Shown: positions 50,725-61,659, counted from the first letter of the stretch. The stretch: DNA of 64,000 bases from Rhodosporidiobolus odoratus (GCA_034387635.1 JAOANU010000001.1:806001-870000); one strand, 5' to 3'. Numbers and translations are program-made. The notes: a model not told the origin generated them from the sequence alone.

Positions 50725-52157
50725 ATGGCCGCCCTCAACGCCCTCTCTAGGCTCGCACTTCCCGCTTTCGTCGGAGTCTCTCTCGTGCAGGCTTCCCTTT
50801 ACGATGGTAAGCCTCGTCCAACTGTACCCCATACCGCACTGTGACACCACGGTCATCCGCACATCCCGCCGGCCATGTCGACCATGGGTGCCGCCGCCTG
50901 TCGTCCTCCGCTTTCCTCGTCAAATCGGCTCGCCTTGATCTCGTCAGGCATGTCTTTCACAAACCCCCTGATGACACGTTCTTCCCTTCAGTGCCGGGAG
51001 GTCACCGCGCCATCATCTTTGACCGCTTCTCTGGTGTCCGCGAAGAGGTTCGTTCCCTTTTCTTGCCTCTGGCTCTTCCTCCTCCTCAAGCCCTGGCTGA
51101 CTCGTCATCTTCGTGTCTGCAGCCGTCAAAGGAGGGTACCCACCTCCTCGTCCCCTGGCTCCAGCGTCCTATTCTGATGGAAACCCGCATCAAGCCCCGG
51201 GTATGCCAACCCTAGCAGTCTCGCTCACTCGTCAAACCTCTCCCTGACCTCCGTGCATCTGCCCAGAACATCTCCACCACGACGGGCTCAAAAGACTTGC
51301 AAACCGTCTCTCTGACCCTCCGTGTCATGTTCCGCCCCGACACTCGCCACCTCGCCACCATCTACCGTTCCCTCGGCACCACCTACGACGAGCGCGTCCT
51401 CCCCAGTATCGGTAACGAAGTCCTCAAGGCTACCGTCGCACAGTTTGATGCTGCCGAGCTGATCACTCAGAGGGAGGTGGTCAGTGCCAGGATTCGGGAG
51501 GATCTGTTGAAGAGGGCGGGCGAGTTCAACATCATCTTGGAAGATGTTTCTTTGGTGCGGCCTATCTCTCGCAGTTCCTACAAAGCCTCACTCCCTCCTG
51601 ACCTCTTCGTGTTGCTCGCTCGGACAGACGCACATGACCTTCGGAAAGGACTTCACCCAAGCTGTCGAGCAGAAGCAGATCGCGCAGCAGGGTCCGTATT
51701 TCCCGTCTCCCCTTTCCTCCTCATCCCAGACAATCTTCTCACCGGTACCAAACACTCACAGAGGCCGAGCGTGCCAAGTTCATTGTCGAACGGGTCCGTC
51801 CCTGTCCCCTCTCCTCCCTTTCCCCTTTGCACCCCTTCCGCTGACTCGTCTTCCTTCCTCATTACAGTCTGAACAAGAACGTCAAGCCGCCGTCGTTCGT
51901 GCCGAAGGTGAAGCCGAAGCCGCCACCATCATCTCCAAGGCTCTGTCCAAGGCTGGCGATGGCTTGGTCCAGTTCAGGAGAATCGAGGCGAGTAAGGAGA
52001 TTGCCGGAACGCTGGCAAATGTAGGCTACTTCGTTTCTGTGACGTTGAACGTTCGTGTCAGCTGAACTGATCCCTTTTTTCTGGTGCCCAGGGCCGAAAT
52101 GTCACCTACTTGCCAGGGGGAGGCAACGTTCTGCTGCAGGTGCCGGCGCAGCAGTAA
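50725..52157 (+). CDS. PHB1: Prohibitin 1
   Basis: Inner-mitochondrial-membrane prohibitin that forms a ring with Phb2 and acts as a scaffold and chaperone for membrane proteins. Eight exons (introns 50807-50991, 51048-51122, 51201-51266, 51555-51627, 51692-51761, 51794-51867, 52021-52091) give 272 residues, exactly the usual size and in frame. N-terminal anchor: [18 protein letters not shown]. The SPFH/PHB domain includes [48 protein letters not shown] and [19 protein letters not shown]. The C-terminal coiled coil includes [19 protein letters not shown] and the end is [19 protein letters not shown]. The RPD and LPSI motifs identify PHB1 rather than PHB2. PHB2 is not in the window. Confidence 0.97.
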
Positions 52158-52329
52158 GCGCCGATATAGGGCTGGCCGGAGGGAGATACTGTATTTGAGC
52201 GAGCAGCTCGTCTTTCGCTGTAATCAGAAGGGCACAACTCGCAGACCTCTCCAGAACGGAGAACGCTGCGAGAAAGAATGCAGGAAAAAGCGCGAGAGTG
52301 ATACTGCGAATACATTGAGACCTGCGTCT

Positions 52330-53089
52330 CTAGTCGTACTCGACTTTCCTCCGCTTGTCATCCCTGTCCCTGTAGTCGTCCCGCCTCTCCCGGCCCGAGT
52401 CCCTTTTGCCCCCACCCTCTCCCCTCCCACCATCCCTGTCCCTTTCCCGTTCCCGCTCCCTCTCCCTATCTCTCCTCGGCGGGCTTCGACTCCTACTGCG
52501 ACTCCTACTCCTCCGGCGGTACCTTCGATCCTCATCATCCCGACGTCGTCGATCATCACGGTCGTCTCTCGAAGCTCTCTTGCCATCGCCCCTATACCGA
52601 AGAGGAGGCGGAGACCTCGACCTCGACCTTGACCTGCGCCTCTCCCGACTTCCGGATCTCTCCCTCCTCCTCGTCGAAGGACCTCCTCGGTCCCTCCAAC
52701 TTGGTTCCCCTTCTCCTTCTTCTCCTTCCCTCCTCCTTCCCTCCCCAGCCCCATGTCCGTTCCCGTCCCTGTTCCTGTTCCCATATCCCAACCCCGGTCC
52801 GCCCCTCCTCCCCCCTGCCCCTCCCCCTCCCACTCCCCCTCCCCCTTCAATCCCCGTCGAACCAGAGCTAGGCGCGTACCGATCCTCCGCCCCTCTGGCT
52901 CGGGCTGCTCGAGCGCCCCAACCCCCGGCTGCACCAGAAGAAGAAGAAGTGGAAGAGCCGGCGAGGGCAGAAGAGTTGGCTCCTGAAGCGGAGGGACCAC
53001 CGCCGCCGCCTAACCCGCCATTCTCGGCTAGTTGGGGGCAGTCGCGTTTGAGCTGCGCGCACAAAGGAAGAGAGCCGTTGGATGATAGC

Positions 53090-53157
<68 letters not shown>

Positions 53158-54901
53158 AGAAAAGAACAGAAGAGACGTGAAACAACGTACATGAGGTCCA
53201 CCACAGTTGAAGCAGCCTTGCCCCGCCGCTCCAGCTCCAGCTCCACCAAAACCACTCCTCCCGTCCTTCCCCCACCCTCCTCCTCCTCCCGCTGTACCAT
53301 TCGACCCCACTCCCCCTCGACTAGTATCCTCGGCTGCCAAATGAGTATACTTCGTCTGGTGAGCTTTTCCGAAATTTCGTTTTTGCATGACGGCGGGCAG
53401 GGAAGAGACGTCGGTGATGGTGGACGAAGTTGGGGCGGTGTAGTCCCGTTTCGACAGGATTTCGAGGTCCTGCCAAGTCGCCAAGTTCGAGAGCGTCAGG
53501 TTCATCCGCTGCGGGGTCCTAGCCATTTTCGAACGAGAGTCGGGAAGGTGGCGAGGGAAGAGGGAGAGGGGGTTGCGGGGACGATGCAACGCACCGAATG
53601 AAACACCCCCTTGTGATGATACCTCTCCAAAAACGCCTTTTGACCCTTGTTCTGTTCCTTGGCCTTGCGACTCTGATCCGCTCGATCCGTATCTTCTTTG
53701 AGTCGCAGTTCTTCCGGCATCGCCCGACGAGCTTCGACTTCTTCTCGGATTTTCTCCAGACTGCTCGAGAGAGAAAAGTGAGCATGAGACGGTGGATCAG
53801 TTGAGGGGGCGGGGGAGTCGAGAGAGGGGTCGAGTGGAACGTACGCGTATCGAGCTTCGCGGTCCCGTTTCAGACGTTGCAACTCGCGCAGTTTCCATTC
53901 TTCGAATTCGGCTTCGGGGTCAAGGCCGTCGGTGTCGTCCACGTCCGGATGAGAAACTTCGGCTTCCTCTGCGCGAGCCAGCAGCACGATGAATGTCAGC
54001 ATCAGAGGTTGAGGAGGTGAGGGGAGGGAAGAAAGAAATCAAACAGAAAGGGACGCACTCTGAGCCAATTCGCGAACGATACTGTCGGCAACGAGGTTCT
54101 TGGAAGCTTCCCTCTGCTTCTCTACTTCCGCGGCACGCTTGGCTTCCTGCACTTCCGGGTCGAGTTCTTTCTCTCGTTCAGCGATGGTGTCGCGGTTGCG
54201 CCTGTTCTCAGTGCCGAGGTCAGCGTGAGAACACAAAAGAACGGCGGGAGGAGACGGACTTGGACACGAAGACGGGTTTGTAGATCGGCTTGAGGGGTTC
54301 TTCCTCCTCTGAATCGGTTTCGTACTCGCTCGAGTCCTGCAACAAGCGATACAAGTCCGGGGTGGTTAGTTGGGTTTGTGCTTGCTCAAGTGGGGCGGCA
54401 GGAAATGGCAAACCTCTTCGGCAGTTGCGGCGGCAGCCTGAGGACGGAAGACGGGCTTGGCAGGAGCTTGTGGTTCGTCGTCGCTGTCTGTCTCTGTAAG
54501 CAGAGCCGAGTAGCAACCGGATGATTTAGTTTCTTCTCCCTACAAAAGGGAGGGGTGACTGCTGGGAAAGAAGAAAAGCCTAACTTACCGTACTCTCCCT
54601 CGCTGCTCTCCATCTCGGTCCGTCCGACCTCGTCCTTTCCGCCAACCTTGACCTTTCCAGCGGTATCGACCTCAACCTCCTTCAACGCAACGTTCAACTT
54701 CCCCTTACCCGACTTCGAGGGAGCGCCATATTCGCTGACCGCTTCTGGCTGGTCGACTCGGTCTTGGTCGTCTGCGTCTTGCTGTTGCTGCTGCTCGTCT
54801 TGGTCTTGATCCGAGTCCGAGTCGGAAGCAACGGGAACGGGTGCTTTGCCTGGACGATAACGACCGACGGGGCGGAGAGGGTTGGTGAGCTTAGGTGGCA
54901 T
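52330..54901 (-). CDS. MFAP1-type spliceosomal protein with extra zinc knuckle and RS-like tail
   Basis: Spliceosome B-complex component of the MFAP1 family. Eight exons: 54901-54589, 54493-54414, 54336-54260, 54201-54059, 53968-53845, 53760-53595, 53469-53191 and 53052-52330, giving 634 residues in frame. The N-terminus LTNPLRPVGRYRPGKA is typical. Acidic SEYETDSEEEE repeats and KPIYKPVFVSKRNRDTIAER follow. The MFAP1 core reads FEEWKLRELQRLKRDREARY, KAFLERYHHKGVFHSDLEIL, SKRDYTAPTSSTITDVSSLP and VMQKRNFGKAHQTKYTHLAA. Unlike animal MFAP1 it then continues into a CxxCx3Hx4C knuckle (CFNCGGPH/LKRDC), split exactly by the last intron, and a 200-residue Gly then Arg/Asp/Ser-rich tail. The last intron (53190-53053) holds a 65-nt poly(T) tract on the coding strand. 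Its start is 74 bp from the divergent GNAT gene. Confidence 0.9.
53091..53155 (+). repeat. A65 homopolymer inside an intron
   Basis: 65 consecutive A on the + strand, equal to poly(T) in the last MFAP1 intron between donor 53190 and acceptor 53053. It acts as an exaggerated pyrimidine tract or is an A-tail insertion; exact length is uncertain. Confidence 0.9.
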
Positions 54902-54975
54902 GGGTCGCGTGCTGTTCTGTAAGCGAGATTAGGGGATGCGGGTCGACCGCGTGGTGTGAGAGGATCGGGAACGAG
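54902..54975. promoter_or_regulatory. 74-bp space between MFAP1 and GNAT start codons
   Basis: The two assigned start codons leave only 74 bp, so the leaders or promoters must overlap or the GNAT start is further downstream (next in-frame ATG at 55081). Confidence 0.4.
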
Positions 54976-56292
54976 ATGGCGGAGGGTTGGCTTCAACAAG
55001 ATGTCATCTATACATGCAATCCCCACAGAGAACTATACGCTAACACTGCTCATATCAAGCGAGCCACCGCGACTATTCTCATGGCGCTCGAATCACCTCC
55101 AGAGCCCTACTCGCTTTTTCAACATTATCATCTCGCTCCTCTCATACACCTCCTACAGCCCCACTTGATCAATGTTCTACCTCTATACTCGACCCTACTT
55201 ACACCAGGAACCGATGCACCAGTCTGGGCTTCGTTCCCGCCCGCAGAGATGGGCAAACAAGTCACCCCACCTTCGCTGGAAAAGCCATTCTTCATCCTCG
55301 CCGACTTGGGCAACCAATTGCGCTTCTTCTGCTCGTACGAGACAGAGCAGAACCTTTCTCAAGGCGAGAATAAGGATGCGGAGGAGCTCCTCGTGGGCTC
55401 ACTGCGATGGTACTTGTGCAATCATTCGCAAGGAAGAAACGGTTCGTCGGTTCTACGCTTCGCATTCAACGAGTTCTCCGAGGAGACTCACCAGGGCTTA
55501 GCTGCAGACATTCGCATTGGCGCTATCCCCGACATTTGGACCGACGCTATCGCTCGATCGTTCAGCAAGCCGTTCTACCCGTGCAACATTCACTATCAGC
55601 TGCTCCCTGAGTCTACAGACAGCCAGAGTAACGACCCGACAGCATCGCCTACTGTACTACTGCACGAAGGTATCGTAGCGGTTTCAGCGGAAGAGGGCCA
55701 TATTGACCAGGTATGTGTCCACTCCTTTTGGCCTGTCAAGTGGCGCCCGTACGCCCTTCCACGAAGTCAATGCCTGAACTCATGAATCCCCTCCCAGGTC
55801 CTTTCCACGTCCGACGTCCCCCACCTTGCTTCCTATATCCTTACCCGCCTACCCTACACCAGCGCCTTCATCCAATCTCCCTCCGTTCCATTCCCCTCGT
55901 CTCCGGCCTACACCTCATCGAACTCCTCCCCACCACTCTCTTCCCAAACCAGACCTCCCGAGCTCATAGCCCACTGCATAACTCACCGCGACGGCTCCCT
56001 CGGTACCGTCTTCGTCCATTCCTCCCTCCGGTCCCTCGGAATCGGCGCCCAACTCCTCCAGCACCGAATGCGAGAGATGGCCGCCTCGCCCCTCCCTGTA
56101 GCTGGAAGTGTGAGGGGAGCGCCGAGGTACGCTTATTGTTATGTGAGCCCCGGGAACGAGAAGAGCAGGGGGTTGATGAGGAAGGTCGGGATGGAAGTGA
56201 CGGGTTGGTGCGTTAGTTGGGCGGTGGTGGAGTTGCCGCTGCGGGAGGAGCTTGAGGTAGCTGGGTTGAGCCTACCACGCGTCTGTGGGTAG
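54976..56292 (+). CDS. GNAT-family acetyltransferase
   Basis: Predicted acetyl-CoA-dependent N-acetyltransferase of unknown substrate. Two exons with intron 55711-55797 (87 nt) give 409 residues, in frame. The C-terminal domain has the GNAT core: ELIAHCITHRDGSLGTVFVH (strand 4), then SSLRSLGIGAQLLQHRM with the acetyl-CoA loop RxxGxG, then YCYVSPGNEKSRGLMRKVGM (the Asn-x-x-Ser helix and Gly-Met/Phe end typical of motif B). The N-terminal 240 residues are globular and possibly a degenerate GNAT half; they include LHEGIVAVSAEEGHID just before the intron. The start at 54976 (MAEGWLQQDV) is chosen over 54895, which would overlap MFAP1; 55081 is another option. Regulation is probably shared with MFAP1 through a very short divergent promoter. 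Confidence 0.75.
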
Positions 56293-56988
56293 TCGGCGCA
56301 GCTGACGTGAGCGATGAACGAGGGGGTGAGGAGGAAGAGGGAGAGGAGGCGGAAATTGACGGTGTGGCCGGTGTGGGGGCGCAGGGGCGCGAGCTGGGAG
56401 GACTGCCGGCGCGAGAGGCATTCAGGAGTGGGACGGAGGGACGGAGGGACAACCAAGGCAAGGTAGCCGGGATCGAGGAGAAACGACACGAGTCGCGCGG
56501 TAGACCAAGGACATTTCGCCATCGCAAGACATCGGCCGCGGGGCAGGACGCTGGCTGAGGGATATGCATGTGTCGGAAAAACAGTGTAACGGGAAAAGGA
56601 ACGGCAATATGTGCGAAGGCATGGGACAAGCTTGCAAGGTTCCCATGATTCCTGGCACGGTCTTTGCTGACAAGAGACGAGAGTATGTCTGGCTGGTCGA
56701 AAGCATAGTACATCGGACCTTGAGGTCCCATCTATATAGCTGGGCGTGTTTTGCTGCTCTTCCGCCTGCCTTTTCTCCGACACCGCTGCGAGTCACACCG
56801 CCACTTACAACGGTCTTAGAACACGCCACGACGCTGTTGAGCGGCCGCTGTGCGCCCTACTGTCTGCGTTACCGTACCTCGTTCTCCTCAAGTCAATCTC
56901 GCAAGTACGTTGTTTCACCCGTCGATCCGTCCTTGTACCGCTGTGCTGACTACGGCCGCCCCTCAGATCATCTACGCGAACGTTGACC
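56293..56988. other. Intergenic, F-box gene promoter with leader intron
   Basis: About 700 bp. A likely leader intron (56905-56966, donor GTACGT, acceptor CCTCAG) ends 22 bp before the next start codon. Minus-strand frames at 56139-56783 and 56213-56731 partly overlap the GNAT gene, are composition-biased and show no domain. Confidence 0.5.
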
Positions 56989-58541
56989 ATGGCTCTCCAT
57001 GCGTCGCTCTCTACCACGCCGCCCTCTCCCACGTCTCCCGCAACTGCCCTCTTCAGCCGCCTACCTCTAGAGCTCCTTCAGCATATCCTCACATTGGTCC
57101 GAGACCAGGACATAGCCTTCCGCGAGAGCGGTCGGAAGCGGGCATCGGCGTGCTACGAGGATGATGAAGAACACGAGCTGACAGATGTTCGCGAAGGTCG
57201 TTGGAGTTGCTGGATGGGAAGGGGCCTTGCCGCGATGGCCGGTGTCAGCAAGCCGTTCAGAAAACTGGCGTTTCCAATGCTGCTTGAGGTATGTTCCCGC
57301 GCCTCGCCCATGGAAATCGTCTTCTTACCGTTTTAATTTTCTTCCGTAGACCGTTACCGTCAAGCAGCTCGCAGTCGCCACATTCCGCTTCCACCTCTTC
57401 GACTACCCTACTGTTCGCGCGGCGATCCGCCACCTGCACTTTCCATACCCGAATAGGAGAACTCTCTGCGCTGCAGCACCATTTCTTCGACTCCTACCCA
57501 ATCTCGATCAGGTCACGCTCTGCGACCCCGACGACCTTCTCGAGCTTCTCGACGAGCCGCCTCCCTTAGAACGTGTCTCGAAGGCTCGCCGCGACGAATA
57601 CGACTCAAACGTCCTGACGAAAGCCGCGGTCATGAACGTTCCGGCGTGTTTCATCGGTTTGCCTTGTGGACCACGATCCCCAGCAACTCGAGAACGTCTT
57701 GACGCACAAGGTGAACCCGGGCCTTATCACACATCTCAGCCTGAGCGGTTCCAGCTCTGCCGTCTCTCTCGCCCACTATCAACCCACCTTCCATTCAGCT
57801 CTTCTCTGCCTCACAAGCCTTACCAGCCTCGAACTACTTGACTTCACAGCCGTGCCACATATTGACGATGGCTGGCTTGGGGCGAAGCTTTTCCCTTCGG
57901 TTACCCGTGTTACCATTTCAGCAGAGCAGCCGCACGATATCGCACCTTTCGTTCAGAAGAATGCCCCGAACGTGGAGCACCTACACCTGCGAAATATGAG
58001 CGAAGCGAGCAGCAACAAGGAGTACCCCTTGCGCAAGCTGCGCCATCTCTCTATAACTGGTAGCTGCGACTTTTTTTCTCCTGCCTTCTCTTCCTCCCCG
58101 CTCCTCTCCTTCATGTTGACTGCGATCGGCCACGAACCGCTGTATAACAACACTGAGCATCTACCCGAGATCCTTCCCTCAATTCGCAAGTTCCCTCCCT
58201 CTTTACGCACCCTGATCGTGCGGGAGACGAGCACCTGTATCGCCCCCGACCTTGCCGAGTACAGAGCCGCCTGCGCCTCTCGTTCCATCGCTCTCCATTA
58301 CACCTGGACGCCAGATACCTACTCAACGGGACCAGAGTTGGCACGTGTCGACTATGACCATCTCGGGACGTATAGCAATGACGCTTTCACAGTGAATGCC
58401 GCTGCTGGCGCTCGCTCGACTTTGGAATGGGCACTCCGTCAACTCCAGCATGCCGAATGCATGGGGGACGAACGTACGGTACATGAGGTAGTGCAGAGTA
58501 CGTTCAGGTTGAGGGAGATGCATGTGCTGGACAAGCAGTAA
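56989..58541 (+). CDS. F-box/LRR-like protein, needs a second short intron to stay in frame
   Basis: Paralog of the genes at 19698-21267 and 17852-19499, on the opposite strand. Exon 1 (56989-57288) holds the F-box-like LFSRLPLELLQHILTLVRDQ (about residues 20-40) and the signature VREGRWSCWMGRG. The intron 57289-57349 is at the same place as in the paralogs. Exon 2 begins TVTVKQLAVATFRFHLF, matching TVTPHQLNKPFFRYHLL. The frame shifts near 57660. Removing 57629-57683 (55 nt, GTCATG to CCCCAG) restores it and gives 478 residues, but the donor is weak and paralogs have no intron there. The remaining body is leucine-rich (LITHLSLSG, LRKLRHLSITG) and ends LREMHVLDKQ. It could therefore be a functional gene with an odd intron, or a recent pseudogene. 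Confidence 0.65.
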
Positions 58542-58735
58542 ATGGTCGAGCAGGGAGTACGGGATTCAGGTGGGGAAGTACGCCACAGCCTTGAATGCTT
58601 TTCCTTTCCTTGACTTTGTCGTTTGCTGTTCCGTCCCGTCGAGCGACTCTTGCTCGTCTGCGCACAAGCGGAAGAAGGGGGACCGGACAGGAAAGGAGGT
58701 CCAACTATTGCTTGTTCCGCTCCTACTTGCCGATA

Positions 58736-59643
58736 CTAAGGTGCTACTTCCTCGTCCGCTAGTCCTAACGCCCTCCTGGCCTCGACGAGCTCTTTACAGC
58801 TGTCCGACCCTGGGCAGAGGTGCCATTCCGCCTTGGAGAAACCGGTGAGGGTGATTCTTCGAGACAATGTCGGTGTGGAGTCTCCGGACGAGGAGAGGTT
58901 ATCGCGAGTAACGAGAGAGGAGGGGGAGAAGGCGCCGTGCTGAAAGTGAATGGAGTGGAAAGCGTCGAGGGAGTTGTAGAGTGTTTTCCTGCAGGACGAA
59001 GACATTGTCAGCGACTTTAACTCACATCTGCTGATCGAGACGCTCGTTCTTGCTCATACATTTGCTTATGGATAAAGTTCACGTACCGCTCTTCCTTGGT
59101 CAGCGCCTCAAATCCGCCCTCTAGCGGTTGACCGCAATCCTCCAGCACCATCACCAACGCTTTGGCCTGCTTCTCCTCGACTCTCCCTTCGAAGATTCCC
59201 CAGAAGGTCGGTATGGGCAGCCCTGTCCCCGCTGGCAGATTGACGTAGACCTCGTCCGCCTCTCGCAACAAGGAGAGAAAGTCTGTCGAGTACCGCAAAA
59301 CAACCGGTGCACCACTGGGAGACGTCGCCCGGTATACAGTCGAGGAGCGGCCCTGTACTGATGGAGCATCGAGGAGGTTCAAGGCTGGTGGTGCGCTTCG
59401 TGGAGGGGTTGCTGGAGGCGGGTGAACATAGTAGAGAGGCGAGGGAGGGAGGGTGCGTTGCAGAAGCTGAGGCGTGTAGTTGGGGTCGTGAGGACGCTGT
59501 ATGGATAGAAAGGGTGCATGGAGTAGATAGGATGGTACGGCTGGTGATGTGGTCGCCATGCTACGAACGAGGACTGATGAAGAGATGGCCGAATGAGCAA
59601 GGCGAGTAGGGCAGGCGAAGAGCTGTGCGCGGCTCAGGAGCAT
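58736..59643 (-). CDS. Small kinase-like (APH-type) protein lacking catalytic residues
   Basis: Two exons: 59643-59060 and 58988-58736 joined through a GTATGA donor (intron 59059-58989), giving 278 residues in frame. The other apparent donor (GTGAGT at about 59027) breaks the frame. The fold resembles fungal aminoglycoside-phosphotransferase-like kinases: SSTVYRATSPSGAPVVLRYS, a VPTFWGIFEG-like hinge, LVMVLEDCGQPL, and later HSIHFQHGAFSPSSLV and RITLTGFSKAEWHLCPG, ending CKELVEARRALGL. In active relatives these read HGDxxxxN and IDFxxAEWHxC. Here the catalytic Asp is Ala, the metal-binding Asn is Ser, the second metal-binding Asp is Gly, and the ATP-binding Lys is Arg. It is therefore a probable pseudokinase. 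The conserved H-x-C-P-G and C-x-E-L positions remain. An internal ATG at 59559 is an alternative start. Confidence 0.65.
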
Positions 59644-60045
59644 ATGCTAGAAGCTCCGAGTATTATGTCGTAGCTGAATGCGGTCGAGAGAGAGTTCGAC
59701 GACTACCGGGGCCGGAGGAGGAGGCGGAGACGAGGACCGAAAGTCATCCCAGCATAGCACATAGGCGCTCTTTAGTAGTCTGACGAGTCTGGAGGGAAGG
59801 AGACAAGTGTTGGAGGTGCAGGCGTCAGCCTAAGCGGAAACGACACAGCGACCGGGAGGTGATGTTCTTTTTCTCTGCGCTTCTCGCGCGCCAGGCGTTG
59901 CCTCTCAGACAGCAAGATGTGCGGTTTTCACACAAGGTCATTGCGATGGTGCATGTGATAAGGATAGGGTTACTCCAACGACTGCAAGAAAACCTCGCGG
60001 CGACCTTCCCAGTCTTCGGCCCACAGCTACCCCTCTCAGCCGCAT
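59644..60045. other. Intergenic, no gene seen
   Basis: About 400 bp between the pseudokinase-like start and the stop of the next minus-strand gene. The frame at 59859-60236 is mostly an antisense shadow of that gene. Confidence 0.55.
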
Positions 60046-61659
60046 CTAGATCCCCAACTCTCGCACCAGCGCCTGCATCCTCTCGTCCGAGAACATCGCC
60101 TCCGCCTCCGCCTCGAACCGTCTTCGCTCCTCGTTCACCTCCGCCACAGTCGAAGGATATTTCCCAACATTCTCCTTCTCAGCAATCTCTCCCTCGACTG
60201 GCTGCCACTTCCCCATTTTCCCCTTATCGGCCGTGATTGTCGAGCTAGAGTCGGTCCGTCGATGGAAATGGGTGCGCCGATCGCGCTCCTCCACCTTCTG
60301 CCGCGAGCCGTCTAGCCCATCTTGCCCAGACGTTATACCACCAGCCGATTGAGGTCGAACAAATGCCCAGCTCTGCCTGTTTACGGCAACGGTGGCCGCG
60401 CTCGACAATCCGCCCGACGCGAATGCAGCGCTCAGTCGTCGAGAGCCGAGCTGAGGAGCAATAGAAATTGGTCGTCGGCCGGGGGTGGTGCTGCCTAACC
60501 CGCTTGCGATCGGGACAGAGGTGGAGGAAGAAGAGGTGAGGATGGAGGTGGGACGCCCTAGTGAGGAGGAGAGACGAGCGAAGGGAGAGCTGCCCCGGGT
60601 GAAAATGGGAGTCAGGGAATCTGTCGTGGAAGATGTGTGAGGAACAGGGCGGGGCTGCACACGATCTTCTGCAGGAGTAGTCGTCGGACTGCTAGACGAG
60701 AGGGAAGAACCGGGACGACCAGGTGGGGACGGTCGGCGGGTGCTGATCAAGGAATTGCGCAGCGGGGTATGCGGCGGAGTATTGAGCGGGCTCGGCTGCC
60801 GGTAGCGTCCTTCTTCGCTTCCACTGACAGCAGGCAGTCCGTCGGATGACGCGTGCGAAGAGGACGGGCAGATGTAGATTGTCGGCGACGCCGGAGGAGT
60901 AGGAAGGTCCGGGTCTCGAGGTGGAGGAAGGGGAAACTTATACGACGTATGGTCCTCCTCGCCTTCAGACGTCGCCGAAGGTGTGACTGGGGTTGCGACT
61001 GACAGGTTGTTCTGGCCAAGATCGATGGCCGAAGCGGGAGGAGAAAGGAAAGGCTTCGTGCGAGAGGAGGCCGACGCTGTCGAGGGAGCATGCGTCGGGC
61101 CGGAAGATGCTGAGAGCGCCATTTGTCGCTGGGGCGCATTGAGATAGTGAGTGACGCGCTGGTCGGGCGTGGCGACCGGGAAACGGAGGGAGCCGACGGA
61201 AGAGAGGGAGGCGCGGGTGTCGAGACGGATCTCGAGAGGCGACATATCGACGGCGCCCTGTTGCTGATGGATCCATGCCGCCCGTATACTCGCTGCTTCC
61301 GACGGCAGAGACTCGCTTACCGTGCGCTTTGACCAGTAACCGCTGCCGCTTCTTCTGCGCTCTGCTTTTTCTCCGCCAGCCTTGAATACCTTGGCTTCTT
61401 CCGACCCTTCCGGCTTCTCCAGATTTACCAGGCTTTTCCGCCGTAGTTTCCTCGACAAGATCGACGGCGTCCGAGTAGACGAGCGAGATAGAGTACACTC
61501 GACATTGGGAGGCTGGTCGGAAAGAGGTGGATCGGAACGTTGGGCGGCACGGCGGAAGGTAGTTGTAAGAGCTTTGAAGGAGAGCTTGCGCTTGCGGGAG
61601 GGGGTAGGAGAAGGCGCTGAGCGCCGATGCGGAATGGCGGGTGGAAGAGTGCTGCTCAT
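60046..61659 (-). CDS. Unknown disordered Ser/Pro-rich protein
   Basis: A 537-codon open frame without introns. It begins with a basic Ser/Pro stretch (HRRSAPSPTPSRKRKLSFKA), then KLRRKSLVNLEKPEGSEEAK, and is largely Ser/Pro/Thr disorder with many SP/TP steps that could be phosphorylation sites (TPPASPTIYICPSSS, PSPLNTPPHTPLRNSLIS). The last 70 residues are better ordered and charged, with a predicted helix (TVAEVNEERRRFEAEAEAMF, then SDERMQALVRELGI). I do not recognise the family. The length and the lack of stops in a high-GC genome are weak evidence alone, but Ser/Pro composition and the helical end support a real gene. Antisense frames are shorter and Arg-rich. Upstream exons cannot be excluded. 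Confidence 0.6.
   Translation of the reverse strand: MSSTLPPAIPHRRSAPSPTPSRKRKLSFKALTTTFRRAAQRSDPPLSDQPPNVECTLSRSSTRTPSILSRKLRRKSLVNLEKPEGSEEAKVFKAGGEKAERRRSGSGYWSKRTVSESLPSEAASIRAAWIHQQQGAVDMSPLEIRLDTRASLSSVGSLRFPVATPDQRVTHYLNAPQRQMALSASSGPTHAPSTASASSRTKPFLSPPASAIDLGQNNLSVATPVTPSATSEGEEDHTSYKFPLPPPRDPDLPTPPASPTIYICPSSSHASSDGLPAVSGSEEGRYRQPSPLNTPPHTPLRNSLISTRRPSPPGRPGSSLSSSSPTTTPAEDRVQPRPVPHTSSTTDSLTPIFTRGSSPFARLSSSLGRPTSILTSSSSTSVPIASGLGSTTPGRRPISIAPQLGSRRLSAAFASGGLSSAATVAVNRQSWAFVRPQSAGGITSGQDGLDGSRQKVEERDRRTHFHRRTDSSSTITADKGKMGKWQPVEGEIAEKENVGKYPSTVAEVNEERRRFEAEAEAMFSDERMQALVRELGI

Noticed and set aside
52406..53158. 250-codon + strand Ser/Pro/Leu-rich frame ending in poly-Lys
   Set aside because: Antisense shadow of the MFAP1 Arg/Asp/Gly-rich tail; the Lys run is the A65 tract.
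56139..56783. 214-codon minus-strand frame downstream of the GNAT gene
   Set aside because: Partly antisense to the GNAT 3' exon; Ser/Pro/Leu-biased with no family similarity.
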